Shown: positions 9,088 to 17,128 of the stretch, piece by piece
Position numbering within the stretch: the first letter of the stretch is position 1
Layout of the letters: every line of letters begins with the position of its first letter
Origin: Nocardia colli
GTDB lineage: Bacteria; Actinomycetota; Actinomycetes; Mycobacteriales; Mycobacteriaceae
Reading direction: 5' to 3'
DNA: 64,000 nucleotides
NCBI RefSeq assembly: GCF_008704205.1
Contig: NZ_VXLC01000035.1
Coordinates: 1-64,000, forward strand
Translations under genes and position numbers: made by a program
Notes under the pieces: generated by a model
Databases searched by the model: none
The model's input: only the letters and a program-made list of their open reading frames with translations
What the model was told of the DNA's origin: nothing

Positions 9088-9236
9088 ATCAGAGGTGGGG
9101 TCGGGCCCGCAGGGCCGGCGGAGGTTCTGCGCCGTGCGGGTGGAGGATCGCCGGAGGCGACCTGAGCGCAGCGAAGGCTTGTCCTTCACCGGTCGCGGCG
9201 CAGGTTCATCGCCGGTGCACCCGACCCGGCTCTGAT
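9088..9236 (-). other. Long imperfect stem-loop upstream of ssb
   Basis: The outer arms ATCAGAG (9088-9094) and CTCTGAT (9230-9236) are exact complements. Pairing continues inward with bulges: GGGTCGGG with CCCGACCC, CCGGCG with CGCCGG, and CTGCGCCG with CGGCGCAG. It occupies nearly the whole yraN-ssb gap, about 100 bases before the ssb start. Its size and position parallel the three family hairpins at 15.4, 17.5 and 19.2 kb, though its sequence is different. Confidence 0.65.
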
Positions 9237-9251
9237 CCCCTTGGGGCTGAT
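9233..9251 (-). terminator. Small hairpin after the YraN-like gene
   Basis: GATCCCC and GGGGCTGATC nearly pair around a TT core. It lies about 20 bases past the stop of the YraN-like gene and overlaps the edge of the larger stem-loop. No T-run is present, so a terminator role is uncertain. Confidence 0.3.
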
Positions 9252-9273
9252 CGACAGCACCTCCGGAAACCGA

Positions 9274-9630
9274 TCAAAAGGCCGCTCGGAAATGCTGGAC
9301 TTGGGGTTCGTGCCCAGGTGCGAAAATCACTGCGGCGACGTCGAATCGGATCTGAAACCAGGGACCGTCTTGTTCGGCCAACCAGAGCAGCGACAGACGG
9401 CGCAGGCGTTGCTGCTGGGCGAAGCTGACGGCCTCGGCCGCGACTAGGAACGGCTGTCCGGCTCGCGTGGACAAGTGAACGAACACGGTGGCGCCTGCGT
9501 CCTCGGCGATGAGACTGATCTGGCCGTAACTGCAGCGCCAGTGACGAGCGAGGATCTGCGTACCGGCGTCGGTGAGATATTGGGCGACTAGATCTTCGGG
9601 TGAAGACTGTGGTGCGGGATCGGGATTCAT
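9274..9630 (-). CDS. YraN/UPF0102-like nuclease-fold protein
   Basis: 118 residues resembling the YraN (UPF0102) family of small restriction-endonuclease-fold proteins. The pattern LVAQYLTDAGTQILARHWRCSYGQISLIAED matches the family's N-terminal helix and Glu/Asp strand, but the usual Glu-Ile-Asp is QIS here, so a metal-binding residue may be missing. On actinobacterial chromosomes yraN is commonly next to comM and dprA, and relatives of both occur at 15.6-17.1 kb in this element. The ATG at 9630 follows AAAGGA. A role in handling incoming DNA is plausible but unproven. Confidence 0.7.
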   Translation of the reverse strand: MNPDPAPQSSPEDLVAQYLTDAGTQILARHWRCSYGQISLIAEDAGATVFVHLSTRAGQPFLVAAEAVSFAQQQRLRRLSLLWLAEQDGPWFQIRFDVAAVIFAPGHEPQVQHFRAAF

Positions 9631-9695
9631 CGTGGCGGGTCCTTTCGGAAGGCGGAGATTGGCCTGGTTTGCTGACGGCGTGGCACGTCGATGAC

Positions 9696-10580
9696 TCAGG
9701 GGTCAGCGATGAGATGGCGGGGCCGTTGTGCGCCGTAGGCGAGCCCGTTGGTGATTGCGCGGTCGAGTTCGGTGTGGGTGAAGCCGTCGACTCCGATGTG
9801 ATCGAGGGCGGCGGCGGTGAGTTCGGTGCGGACCTGTTGTTCGGTCAGTTCGCCGCCGGCCACGAGCCGGCCCAGGGTGATTGCCGCGTGAAACACGGTG
9901 TTGTTGCGGGTATTCGGTGCTGGGTTTGCGACGCGGTGGGTTTCGCCAGCCACGATCGCCGCGAGATAGGGGTTCGTATACGCCGGTGACGGATTCGAAT
10001 CGGGTTGATTGGAAGCAGGTTGGGGAGTTAGCGGAACCAGCAACTCGGCAAGCGCTGCAGGCAGTTCGGCCACTGGGCGCGCATCGATGACTCGATAGAT
10101 TCCTGCTCGGGTGCGTGAACCGGCAGCGACGACATAGCCACCGCGGCCGCGTGAGTCGATCGAGGGCCCGATCCGTCCCACCGAGCATCCGAGTTCGGGG
10201 GTGGCCGGTGCGCGGTAATAGAAATGCGCCCCACCTGACGGAGTTCGTACAGCGAAGGTGCGTAAGCCGGCCGAATCGCCAGTGAAAGCCGCCAAACGAG
10301 CGCGCAGTATCTGTGCTGTCGGCGGGATAGCGGGTTGGGTGGGATCGCGATCTTCGATGTCGATATCGACGACCAGCAGGGCGCTGGGACCGGTGGCGAT
10401 CGCGATGTTGCGACGAGGGTTGTCGTTCCACCAGTCCCGGATCCGGTCGGCGTCGGTGGTGGCATGGCCGGACCAGTCGCCTGCGAGGGCGGGCGTTTTG
10501 GCGTTGGCGCGCAGCGGAAAGACATACCAGCCGCGTGTGGCAGCGCGAAGCGCAGCGTCGCGCAGCGGATTGGCGGACAC
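9696..10580 (-). CDS. Bifunctional DNA primase/polymerase (PrimPol domain)
   Basis: 294 residues starting at a GTG (10580) with AGGAGG upstream. The N-terminal PrimPol (AEP) domain shows ALRAATRGWYVFPL, a zinc-free KTPALAGDWSGHATTD segment, the catalytic acidic motif LLVVDIDIED, the His motif TPSGGAHFYY, and IDSRGRGGYVVAAGS. The C-terminal half has AIVAGETHRVANPAPNTRNNTVFHAA, the small helical domain seen in plasmid and phage primases. It could prime complementary-strand synthesis after transfer, or element replication. No separate helicase domain is fused. Confidence 0.88.
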   Translation of the reverse strand: MSANPLRDAALRAATRGWYVFPLRANAKTPALAGDWSGHATTDADRIRDWWNDNPRRNIAIATGPSALLVVDIDIEDRDPTQPAIPPTAQILRARLAAFTGDSAGLRTFAVRTPSGGAHFYYRAPATPELGCSVGRIGPSIDSRGRGGYVVAAGSRTRAGIYRVIDARPVAELPAALAELLVPLTPQPASNQPDSNPSPAYTNPYLAAIVAGETHRVANPAPNTRNNTVFHAAITLGRLVAGGELTEQQVRTELTAAALDHIGVDGFTHTELDRAITNGLAYGAQRPRHLIADP

Positions 10581-10613
10581 GAATCCTCCTAGGGGAGTCA
10601 GGTAGAGATGACA

Positions 10614-10645
10614 AGCGGCGCACACCGTGGTGGGTGTGCGCCGCT
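10614..10645 (-). terminator. Hairpin between parB-like and primase genes
   Basis: AGCGGCGCACACC (10614-10626) and its exact complement (10633-10645) surround a six-base loop. It lies about 20 bases beyond the parB-like stop. No T-run follows, so an attenuator or RNA-stabilising role is as likely as a terminator. Confidence 0.55.
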
Positions 10646-10667
10646 GCATCCGCGCGCGGGGTGAATG

Positions 10668-12398
10668 TCAGATGTCGATGGTGTCGGCGTCGCGTTCGCC
10701 GAGGGCGACTTGTTCGATCGGAGTGAGGGTGTGCCCGATCTCGCCGAGGAAACGCAAGTAGCGCTGGACTCTCGGGTCGTTGTAGCGCCAGGCCTTCTTG
10801 CCGGTTCGCTGCTCATGTGCGGCGAGGACGAGAGCGAGGAGCACGACGCGGCATCGCGGGGGTCGAGCGTTGTCGATGCTGGCCAGCAGTTCCGAGCGCC
10901 ATCCGTTCACACCGAGGAGTTCCATGGCCAGTACGGTGGCGTCGTGGCTGTCGAGCTGGCCGGGCTCGATGATGAGGGACTTGACGACGAATGCCGACGC
11001 CTGTTGCGGAGGATCGTTGTTGCGCGAGAGCAGCTTCTGCAAGAACTCCCGGCGCGCTTCCATCGCCGCTTTGCCGAGCTTGTCGAGCTCAGTCGCACGC
11101 TGTTCGGCAAGCTCGCGTTGGCGGCGCTCTTCCTCGGCCCGAGCGCGTGCTTCGGCGCGCTCCCGCGCCGCCGCCGCTGCACGCTCGGCGGCATCGGGAT
11201 CCAGCTCGGCGGGTGGGGTGTCACCGGCGTCGAACCCGGTCCGCTCATCCACGTCCGTGGGCGTGTCCTCGGGTTCGGCGGCATCGACGAGTACGTGCAG
11301 TCCGGCGGCATCGACCTGGTCGATAGGCAGGTAGTAGAGGGCGTCCCACAGGTCGTGTCGTTCGACCTCGTTGGCGTGACGCAAACCCTCGGCTGGTGTG
11401 GCGTCGGGGTAGCGTTCGGTAGCCCAATCGACTGTATCGGGATCGACCGGCTCGCCGGTTTCACGGTCGACGATTGCGACGTCGTCAAGGAGGTCGCAAT
11501 AGACCGCCCACCGCTGGGGCGCGGCCTGAATCTGGGCTAATCCGACCGGCTGATCCTCCGCAGTCACCAGCTGTGCCGCCGGGATGAACGCCGCGTCCTC
11601 GCTATCGGTATCGGGGTCTTCGCTGAGGATGGCGAAACCGGCTGCGGCATAGGGGAGCGCCGCGCGAAGCAATGCGCGGCGTTCCTCGCGTTGGTTCGCG
11701 AGGCGCCGGGCTTCGTAGGCGAACATGCTGCGTGGAGTATTGAGCAGGTGCTGTACCGCTGCGGTGTCGCCGACGACGTCGTAGTCGGCGATGATGGCGG
11801 CCTCCTCGAAGCCGAGCTGGTGTTCGTCCACCGTTTGTCGCGCGGTTTCGGACTGACCGACTTTGCCGGCGAGTTTGACCTGCTCTCGGTCGATTTGCAG
11901 CTCGCGGGTCACGCGCGTAATCGACGCACCGAAGTCGAGCATTTCCGCGATGCCGGCGGCGCGGTCACCGTCGGTCAGCGGGATACGGCGGTCGTTGACG
12001 GTGATCTGTTCGCTGCGCCGAGTGATCTCGTACTCGGCGGTGCCAGGGTCGACCGCGGTGGTGATCCAGACCGGAACCCGGGTCAGCCCGACCTCCAGGG
12101 CGATCAGAGTACGCAGTTGGCCGTCGCGAACTTCGATGCTGCCATCGGGCATCCGTTCTGCCTTGATCGGAGTCAGGACGCCGTGTTCGCTGATGGACGC
12201 GGCGTAGTCGGGGTAGTCGGCGAGGTCGAAGGTGCGCCGCACGTTATCGGCGATCACGAGGTCGTTTGGTTTCAGAAAGGCTGCCTCGACTTCGCGCTGA
12301 GGCACTGTCGAATCTGCGGCGTCCGCCTGTGCAGGTGCAGGTTCTTGCGGACGGTCGCCGGGGCCGGTGCTCTTCGGTGTGTCGATGGTGGTGGTCAT
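10668..12398 (-). CDS. ParB/Srx-domain protein
   Basis: 576 residues, longer than a segregation ParB. Residues about 45-115 form the ParB/Srx N-terminal domain (VIADNVRRTFDLADYPDYAAS, EHGVLTPIKAERM, VRDGQLRTLIALEVGL), followed by a helix-turn-helix (GASITRVTRELQIDREQVKL). A long Ala/Glu/Arg coiled coil lies near residues 390-440, and the C-terminus is a helical domain of unknown type. No parA is adjacent in the window. Such proteins occur in plasmid leading regions and conjugative elements; they may act as DNA-binding CTP switches or as regulators. AGGAGTACC precedes the ATG at 12398. Confidence 0.85.
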   Translation of the reverse strand: MTTTIDTPKSTGPGDRPQEPAPAQADAADSTVPQREVEAAFLKPNDLVIADNVRRTFDLADYPDYAASISEHGVLTPIKAERMPDGSIEVRDGQLRTLIALEVGLTRVPVWITTAVDPGTAEYEITRRSEQITVNDRRIPLTDGDRAAGIAEMLDFGASITRVTRELQIDREQVKLAGKVGQSETARQTVDEHQLGFEEAAIIADYDVVGDTAAVQHLLNTPRSMFAYEARRLANQREERRALLRAALPYAAAGFAILSEDPDTDSEDAAFIPAAQLVTAEDQPVGLAQIQAAPQRWAVYCDLLDDVAIVDRETGEPVDPDTVDWATERYPDATPAEGLRHANEVERHDLWDALYYLPIDQVDAAGLHVLVDAAEPEDTPTDVDERTGFDAGDTPPAELDPDAAERAAAAARERAEARARAEEERRQRELAEQRATELDKLGKAAMEARREFLQKLLSRNNDPPQQASAFVVKSLIIEPGQLDSHDATVLAMELLGVNGWRSELLASIDNARPPRCRVVLLALVLAAHEQRTGKKAWRYNDPRVQRYLRFLGEIGHTLTPIEQVALGERDADTIDI

Positions 12399-12422
12399 TG
12401 TCGGGTACTCCTATCGTGAGAG

Positions 12423-12463
12423 AGGTAGGCACCGGGCAGTTAGGAGCTGTCCGGTGCCTACCT
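12423..12463 (-). terminator. Strong hairpin between 12.5-kb gene and parB-like gene
   Basis: AGGTAGGCACCGGGCAG (12423-12439) pairs with 12447-12463 with one mismatch around a seven-base loop. It lies 10 bases past the upstream stop and 25 bases before the parB-like start, so it could attenuate readthrough into parB. Confidence 0.6.
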
Positions 12464-12472
12464 GGGGGGTGT

Positions 12473-13018
12473 TCAGATGGCGCGACTGATCGCGAATCGT
12501 GGTTGGCGTCGCCGTCCGGTGGTGAGGTCGGCGACGAGTTGGTCGTAGGCCAAGGCCAGATCCGCGAGGGCGGTGTCGAGTTCGCGGACGCCACCACGGC
12601 GATCACCAGCGACCGCGAGGACGCTGTGAGTGATGGCGAGGGAGACGAGCCGGTCGACGACCATCGCCAAGGGTTCGGTGTGGACCTTCACCCTGCGCCG
12701 TCGGCGATGCGGAACCCGGTGGCGGATATGACGATCGAGGCCGACGAGCAACGTGTCGTGCGAGAGCTCCGATTCGGTCGCAACGACCTCCAGATCCGGG
12801 CCTGCACCTGGATAGTCGAAGTAGTGGCTGTGCCAGCCGATCGCCGCCAAATCTCGTACTAGACGCAATATTTCGGGATCACCAGAACGTGCGGTGATTT
12901 CGAGGGCGTGCGAGCTGACCGCGATCACCTGGGCCGCGCTAGGTAGCCGCGCCCCGCCGGAGGGATGCCGTGCACGTCGGCGACGTTCGCCGGCGAGTAG
13001 GCGCGAACCGCGGTTCAT
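12473..13018 (-). CDS. Hypothetical protein of the element
   Basis: 181 residues, not recognised. It has a basic N-terminus (SRLLAGERRRRARH), a middle ITARSGDPEILRLVRDLAAIGWHSHYFDYPGAGPDLEV, and a helical C-terminus ending GRRRQPRFAISRAI. The start is fixed by an ATGA overlap with the stop of the preceding 71-residue gene, so the two are probably translationally coupled. Confidence 0.6.
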   Translation of the reverse strand: MNRGSRLLAGERRRRARHPSGGARLPSAAQVIAVSSHALEITARSGDPEILRLVRDLAAIGWHSHYFDYPGAGPDLEVVATESELSHDTLLVGLDRHIRHRVPHRRRRRVKVHTEPLAMVVDRLVSLAITHSVLAVAGDRRGGVRELDTALADLALAYDQLVADLTTGRRRQPRFAISRAI

Positions 13019-13230
13019 CGCCGAGCCTTGCGGGCGGCGACATTCACCGGGTGCACTCGCAGCACCTGTTCGTCGCCGTCGACGGGCGCGTAGGACCAGT
13101 ATTTGCCCTTCCAGTCCGGATGCTGCTGGCGCCACCGGGTCAGGTCCGCATCGTCGAGGGCCGATGCGGGGCCGGCGTCACCGAAGTGGGCGCGACGATC
13201 GAATTCCTCTCTGCTGATGGTGTCGGACAT
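13015..13230 (-). CDS. Small hypothetical protein
   Basis: 71 residues, strongly supported by CAGGAGGTAG before the ATG at 13230. It contains EFDRRAHFGDAGPASALDDADLTRWRQQHPDWKGKYWSYAPV and a basic tail. The family is not recognised. It overlaps the next gene by four bases and follows the DUF932 gene by 55 bases, suggesting one transcript. Confidence 0.6.
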   Translation of the reverse strand: MSDTISREEFDRRAHFGDAGPASALDDADLTRWRQQHPDWKGKYWSYAPVDGDEQVLRVHPVNVAARKARR

Positions 13231-13285
13231 GAGTACTACCTCCTGTGTTGGGTGATGGTGGAAAACTGAAGAGTGGCAGCGGGTT

Positions 13286-14521
13286 TCACGCCAGACTCAT
13301 GGCGGTGAGGGCAAGGTCGTCCAGGGCGTCGGCCCGGTCGGGGTCAGCGACGGTCTGGCTGTAGCTGGTGACTGCGTTGGCGATCCCGGCCGCGGTGAGC
13401 TGGCCGCCGGCGATGAAATGGGACAAGACGCCGGTGCGTTCGAGCTCGGTGAACCCCAACTTCTTGCCCAAGACCTCGATCGTCTTGTCCGGCGCAGTAA
13501 CCGGGGCGCCGGCTTGCTGTTCGAGTTCGTCGACGCGGGCGTTGAGGAAATCGATCGAGAGCCATTCGCTGACCTTGTCGCGGGTCTTGGCGGTGATGAC
13601 AGCGAGTTCCTTGCGGTAGGTGTCCTGAGACCAGGAGATGGCGCCGGTGGCGAGCTTTTCGCCGATGTGGTGCTTGCGGTAGGTGAACAGTGGTAGCGAC
13701 AGGCCGTTGCCGCAGATCTGGACAACCAGCTCCGGTTTCAAAGTGATGGCGTGGTGGCCGGTTTCGGAGTTGGAGAACCGGAAGCCCGCGGTGACGACCG
13801 GCTCATCGCCAGGTGCGTAACCCATACCTTCGCGGGCGGCGATCGGTCGCCACCGCTCCAACTCGCCTGCGACCCGGCGGCGGTCGGCTTCGAGTTCGGG
13901 ATTGGCGAAGGGGTTGCGGTAGTTGGCCAGGAAGTGCGGCGCCAACGCGGAGACCTGCGGGGAGTAGACCTTGCACCGCATCGAGGAATCGCTCAGATCA
14001 CACGAACGGATATCGACGTCGACATCGACCTGGCGGATACCGTCCATGACCGCGGTCAGGAGGTCGAGGTTGTCGACGATGCCGTACCGATTCGACAAAC
14101 AGGCGCGCAGCACGCCGGGTCGATTCGGGTGTCCGGAAGTGAAGAGCCGCAACAGAAATAGCCGATCATCCGGATCGGGCGTGGCGTCTGGGCCGAGTCG
14201 ACCGTGGAGCAGGCCGTTGACGTTGGTGTCGTAGAGGTCGAGCCTGTCTTCCTCTCGGAGCCAGCGCAGGTAGCCTGCGGGGATCTTGAGCTTGGTGCCG
14301 ATCTGAGAATCGGCCGCGAGTGTGGGCAGGTAGAGGCCGGCGACGTCGGTGACGCCGTTGTCATCGATGACCGGTGGGACGTCGAGGAGTTCGAGCATGC
14401 CGTCGCGGGCGCGCATGGAAGCGGCCGGGGCAACGACGTCGACCTTGCTCGCCTGCTGCTGTTGCAGCAGGGCGACCATGTCACCGAAATCGGCATGGCG
14501 AACAAACTGTGGGCTCGACAT
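13286..14521 (-). CDS. DUF932 family protein
   Basis: 411 residues of the DUF932 family, common on plasmids, phages and integrative elements. Recognisable parts are QIGTKLKIPAGYLRWL, RACLSNRYGIVDNLDLLTAV, DVDVDIRSCDLSDSSMRCKV and VTAGFRFSNSETGHHAIT. Its molecular role is not settled; relatives occur in conjugative-plasmid leading regions. It heads the leftward series toward the ParB-like gene. The ATG at 14521 has AAAGGACC upstream. Confidence 0.85.
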   Translation of the reverse strand: MSSPQFVRHADFGDMVALLQQQQASKVDVVAPAASMRARDGMLELLDVPPVIDDNGVTDVAGLYLPTLAADSQIGTKLKIPAGYLRWLREEDRLDLYDTNVNGLLHGRLGPDATPDPDDRLFLLRLFTSGHPNRPGVLRACLSNRYGIVDNLDLLTAVMDGIRQVDVDVDIRSCDLSDSSMRCKVYSPQVSALAPHFLANYRNPFANPELEADRRRVAGELERWRPIAAREGMGYAPGDEPVVTAGFRFSNSETGHHAITLKPELVVQICGNGLSLPLFTYRKHHIGEKLATGAISWSQDTYRKELAVITAKTRDKVSEWLSIDFLNARVDELEQQAGAPVTAPDKTIEVLGKKLGFTELERTGVLSHFIAGGQLTAAGIANAVTSYSQTVADPDRADALDDLALTAMSLA

Positions 14522-14658
14522 GGGGGGTCCTTTCAGGGAATAAGTGCGAGAGCTGTTGCACTAAGCGCGGTTCGGGCGCGCTTCATCGAAAGCGGATTCT
14601 GGACAGGTGTATTGAGCCGTCCAGAACTGGACAGCGAGCGAGGTGATGAAAGCTGTTG
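14522..14658. repeat. Intergenic gap with repeated CTGGACAG motif
   Basis: The 137-base gap before the DUF932 gene contains CTGGACAG twice and the inverted repeat GTCCAG-AA-CTGGAC, with a further TCTGGAC/GTCCAGA pairing across 14 bases. It may be an operator for the DUF932 promoter. Confidence 0.35.
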
Positions 14659-15243
14659 CTATCGGGATGGTTTGGGTTGGCTGACTGCGTTGAGGAGGGC
14701 GAAGGCCGCGTCGCATATCGTGCGTGCCTCGAGGAAGGCCTGGTGAGTCAACTGCTCGTTTATCTGGGCCTGCTCGTGGGCGAGTGCGGCGTTGTTGCGG
14801 TACTGTTCGGCAGCGTCGTAGCGGTGTTTGGCGACTCGCAGATCGGTCAGGAAGTCGCGCGTGATCGCGATCATCAGGTCGCAGAGTTGCGCGGTGACCA
14901 CAGGCGGAAAGACGTTGACCCGTGGGCCGAGCCGGACGTTGAGATGGCCCTGCTCGCCGAGGATGACCAAGCCCACGTGCGTGGTAGGGCCGGCCCAGTC
15001 GGGAATGAACTCCACCGTGCACGAAGGGTTGCCGACGTCATGATCGGCGACGGTGAGGCCGAAGAACCGGAACACGACCGCCGGGCGAGGTTCGAGGCGC
15101 GAGTCGACGTAGAGGAGATGATCAGTGACATCGACGAACACGTGACCATGGATCGGCGCTTCTTCTGTCGGTGAGATGTCATAGGCTGCACCATGATTGG
15201 TGGCATTCGCCTGAGGGCGTGGGACTAGCTTGAAGGTTGGCAT
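14659..15243 (-). CDS. Hypothetical protein of the element
   Basis: 194 residues, family not recognised. The first 120 residues look beta-rich (HGHVFVDVTDHLLYVDSR, AVVFRFFGLTVADHD, VGLVILGEQGHLNVRLG). The last 60 form a long charged helix (HRYDAAEQYRNNAALAHEQAQ) that may be coiled coil. The ATG at 15243 follows GAGAGGAA. A 112-base family hairpin (15415-15526) lies about 170 bases upstream and may contain or replace its promoter. Confidence 0.6.
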   Translation of the reverse strand: MPTFKLVPRPQANATNHGAAYDISPTEEAPIHGHVFVDVTDHLLYVDSRLEPRPAVVFRFFGLTVADHDVGNPSCTVEFIPDWAGPTTHVGLVILGEQGHLNVRLGPRVNVFPPVVTAQLCDLMIAITRDFLTDLRVAKHRYDAAEQYRNNAALAHEQAQINEQLTHQAFLEARTICDAAFALLNAVSQPKPSR

Positions 15244-15414
15244 CGGTGGTAATTCCTCTCTGGGGAGACGTCACGGCGGAGGATCTCATCGGCCGTCGAG
15301 GTGCTATTTAGATGAGGTCGCAGCTTTCGCGGTGAGCATGAAAAGCGTTCCTAAGCAGCAGGAACGGCTCCCTCGACGGCTGTGAGTCTGGTAGCTGATT
15401 GCTGCCGCCGCGGG

Positions 15415-15526
15415 CCGGTGGGGCGGTGGGCGCACTGCAGCGACACCGGCGGCGCTCCAGTGGTGTCGAGCGAAGCTCGACGCCACGGCCGCCGGTGTAC
15501 AGTGCGCCCGTCCACCGACCCACCGG
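15415..15526 (-). repeat. Covarying stem-loop, family copy 1
   Basis: The outer stem CCGGTGGG/CCCACCGG continues through GGCGGTGGGCGCACTG opposite CAGTGCGCCCGTCCACCG, where the right arm carries four extra bases. A middle stem ACACCGGCGGC/GCCGCCGGTGT follows, then an apical GTGGTGTCGAGC/GCTCGACGCCAC around GAA. It lies between the stop of the ComM-like gene and the start of the 14.7-kb gene. Conserved core and substituted stems are shared with copies at 17.5 and 19.2 kb. Confidence 0.85.
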
Positions 15527-15629
15527 CTTGCGTCGGGGATACAGGCGTCGGCGATATCTGAGAATTGATTGGCCGCAACGAGTTTTGGCCATCGTCCGCA
15601 GGCGTCGTTGCCGTGCGTACGGTAGCGGC

Positions 15630-16169
15630 TCAGAGATCCCAGCGATGAGTTCCGGCACAGGGGAGTTCGTGGGTGCCGTGCAGCCAGTACAACACCTCAG
15701 TCAGTGTCGGTGCGCCGACAGCGGTGAGCGCGGTCGCCGGCCCGAACTCGGGCAACACCGATTGCGGTACGACAGCGTGGGTGAAACCCAGCAATGGGGC
15801 GGCATCGAAAGCGGCCCAGGTCCCTTCTACCTGCCGCAGCGAGCCGTCCAGGCCGAGCTCGGCGACGAACAGAACCTTGGGCAACAGGATCGACCGGCAC
15901 TGGCCAGACGCCGCCAAGACCGCGACCGCCACCGCCAGATCAGCGATCGCGCTGGGCTGCGGTGCCCCATTCATCGATAGCTGCACCGCAGTGTGCGGCC
16001 ACGGCCGGCCGCTGTTGAGCAGTGCCGCCCGCACCCGGTCTCGGCATTCCGGCGTTTCTTGCGCGTGGCCGGTATCGACAGGCGCTGCGGAGCCGAGTAC
16101 CGCTGTCACCGAGAACGGCTCTGCGACCTGACCGCGCAATGCCACCGACCAGGCCACCGCGCGGGTCAT
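15630..16169 (-). CDS. Truncated ComM-like protein (N-terminal ChlI-type domain only)
   Basis: 179 residues matching the N-terminal domain of ComM/YifB Mg-chelatase-like proteins: GRPWPHTAVQLSMNGAP, SAIADLAVAVAVLAASGQ, LLPKVLFVAELGLDGSLRQVEG, and APTLTEVLYWLHG. Chromosomal ComM is about 500 residues with a following AAA+ ATPase domain; that domain is absent and the frame ends naturally. ComM acts in branch migration during natural transformation, but an ATPase-less form cannot translocate, so it may be a regulator or partner-binding form. It starts by an ATGA overlap with the DprA-like gene. Confidence 0.82.
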   Translation of the reverse strand: MTRAVAWSVALRGQVAEPFSVTAVLGSAAPVDTGHAQETPECRDRVRAALLNSGRPWPHTAVQLSMNGAPQPSAIADLAVAVAVLAASGQCRSILLPKVLFVAELGLDGSLRQVEGTWAAFDAAPLLGFTHAVVPQSVLPEFGPATALTAVGAPTLTEVLYWLHGTHELPCAGTHRWDL

Positions 16170-17128
16170 CGCAGGACCCCCGGCGCGCTGTGAGGTCCGG
16201 CGCCAGCGGCATCCGGATTCACGATCGGTGGCGAGGCCGGCAACGCGCTGAGGACCTCCGCGGCGCAGGTCACCAACCGGGCATGCCCGTCCGCGATCAT
16301 GCGATTGCATCCCGTCGACGCCACGGACGTGACAGGACCTGGGATGGCGAACGTCGGACGCTGCAGCCGATTTGCCCATCGGATCGAGTTTGTGGTGCCG
16401 CTACGCATACTCGCCTCTACCGCGACCACCGCGCCCGACAATCCGGCTGTGATCCGGTTCCGGGCGAGGAACTGCGACTTCGACACCGGCGTCCCCGGCG
16501 GCAGTTCGCTGACGATCAGACCCGACTCGGCGATTTCGGCCAGCAGAGACACATGCTGGGACGGGTAGGGCAGATCCGCTCCGCACGCCATGACCGCGAC
16601 CGTGGCGCCACCGACGGCCAAGGTTGCCCGGTGCGCCATCGCATCGATACCGAAGGCGGCGCCGGAGACGATGGTCAAGCCTCGGACGGCAAGTGCGCCG
16701 GCGAGATCTGTGGCGACGCGGTTGCCATACTCGGTACTGCATCGTGCCCCGATGACTGCGATAGCGTTCTCGGTCGCTACCCGTAAAGACAGTGGGCCAC
16801 GGACCCACAGTGCCAGCGGCGCAGCGAAGTCCGGACAGCTGTCGGTGTTGTCGAAGTCCGCCAGCGGTCCACACGGCCACTCGTCGTCATCGGGTGTCAC
16901 CAATCGGCCACCGGCACGAGACATACGGTCCAGGTCGCCCTGTGCGGCATCGGGATTGGCGCGTTCAAGCACATGAGGATTGACGGCCACCGGCACGTCG
17001 CCCGCCGTGACCGCGCGGGCCGCATCTTCGACACCGACCTGCGCGATCAACGTATGCAACGCGGGGCACGGACCCGATGCAGCCCGCGACAGCAGCGCCC
17101 ACGCGCGGCGGCGCGTATCGGTGCTCAC
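16166..17128 (-). CDS. dprA: DprA/Smf-like DNA-processing protein
   Basis: 320 residues with the Rossmann-like DprA fold: RGPLSLRVATENAIAVIGAR, CSTEYGNRVATDLAGALAVRG, IVSGAAFGIDAMAHRATL, GGATVAVMACGADLPYP, and SKSQFLARNRITAGLSGAVV. DprA binds single-stranded DNA and loads RecA onto it. The GTG start at 17128 overlaps the stop of a 57-codon upstream frame (GTGA), and the stop overlaps the ComM-like start. The typical C-terminal winged helix is weak or missing. As a mobile-element copy it may protect or convert incoming single-stranded element DNA. Confidence 0.87.
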   Translation of the reverse strand: MSTDTRRRAWALLSRAASGPCPALHTLIAQVGVEDAARAVTAGDVPVAVNPHVLERANPDAAQGDLDRMSRAGGRLVTPDDDEWPCGPLADFDNTDSCPDFAAPLALWVRGPLSLRVATENAIAVIGARCSTEYGNRVATDLAGALAVRGLTIVSGAAFGIDAMAHRATLAVGGATVAVMACGADLPYPSQHVSLLAEIAESGLIVSELPPGTPVSKSQFLARNRITAGLSGAVVAVEASMRSGTTNSIRWANRLQRPTFAIPGPVTSVASTGCNRMIADGHARLVTCAAEVLSALPASPPIVNPDAAGAGPHSAPGVLR

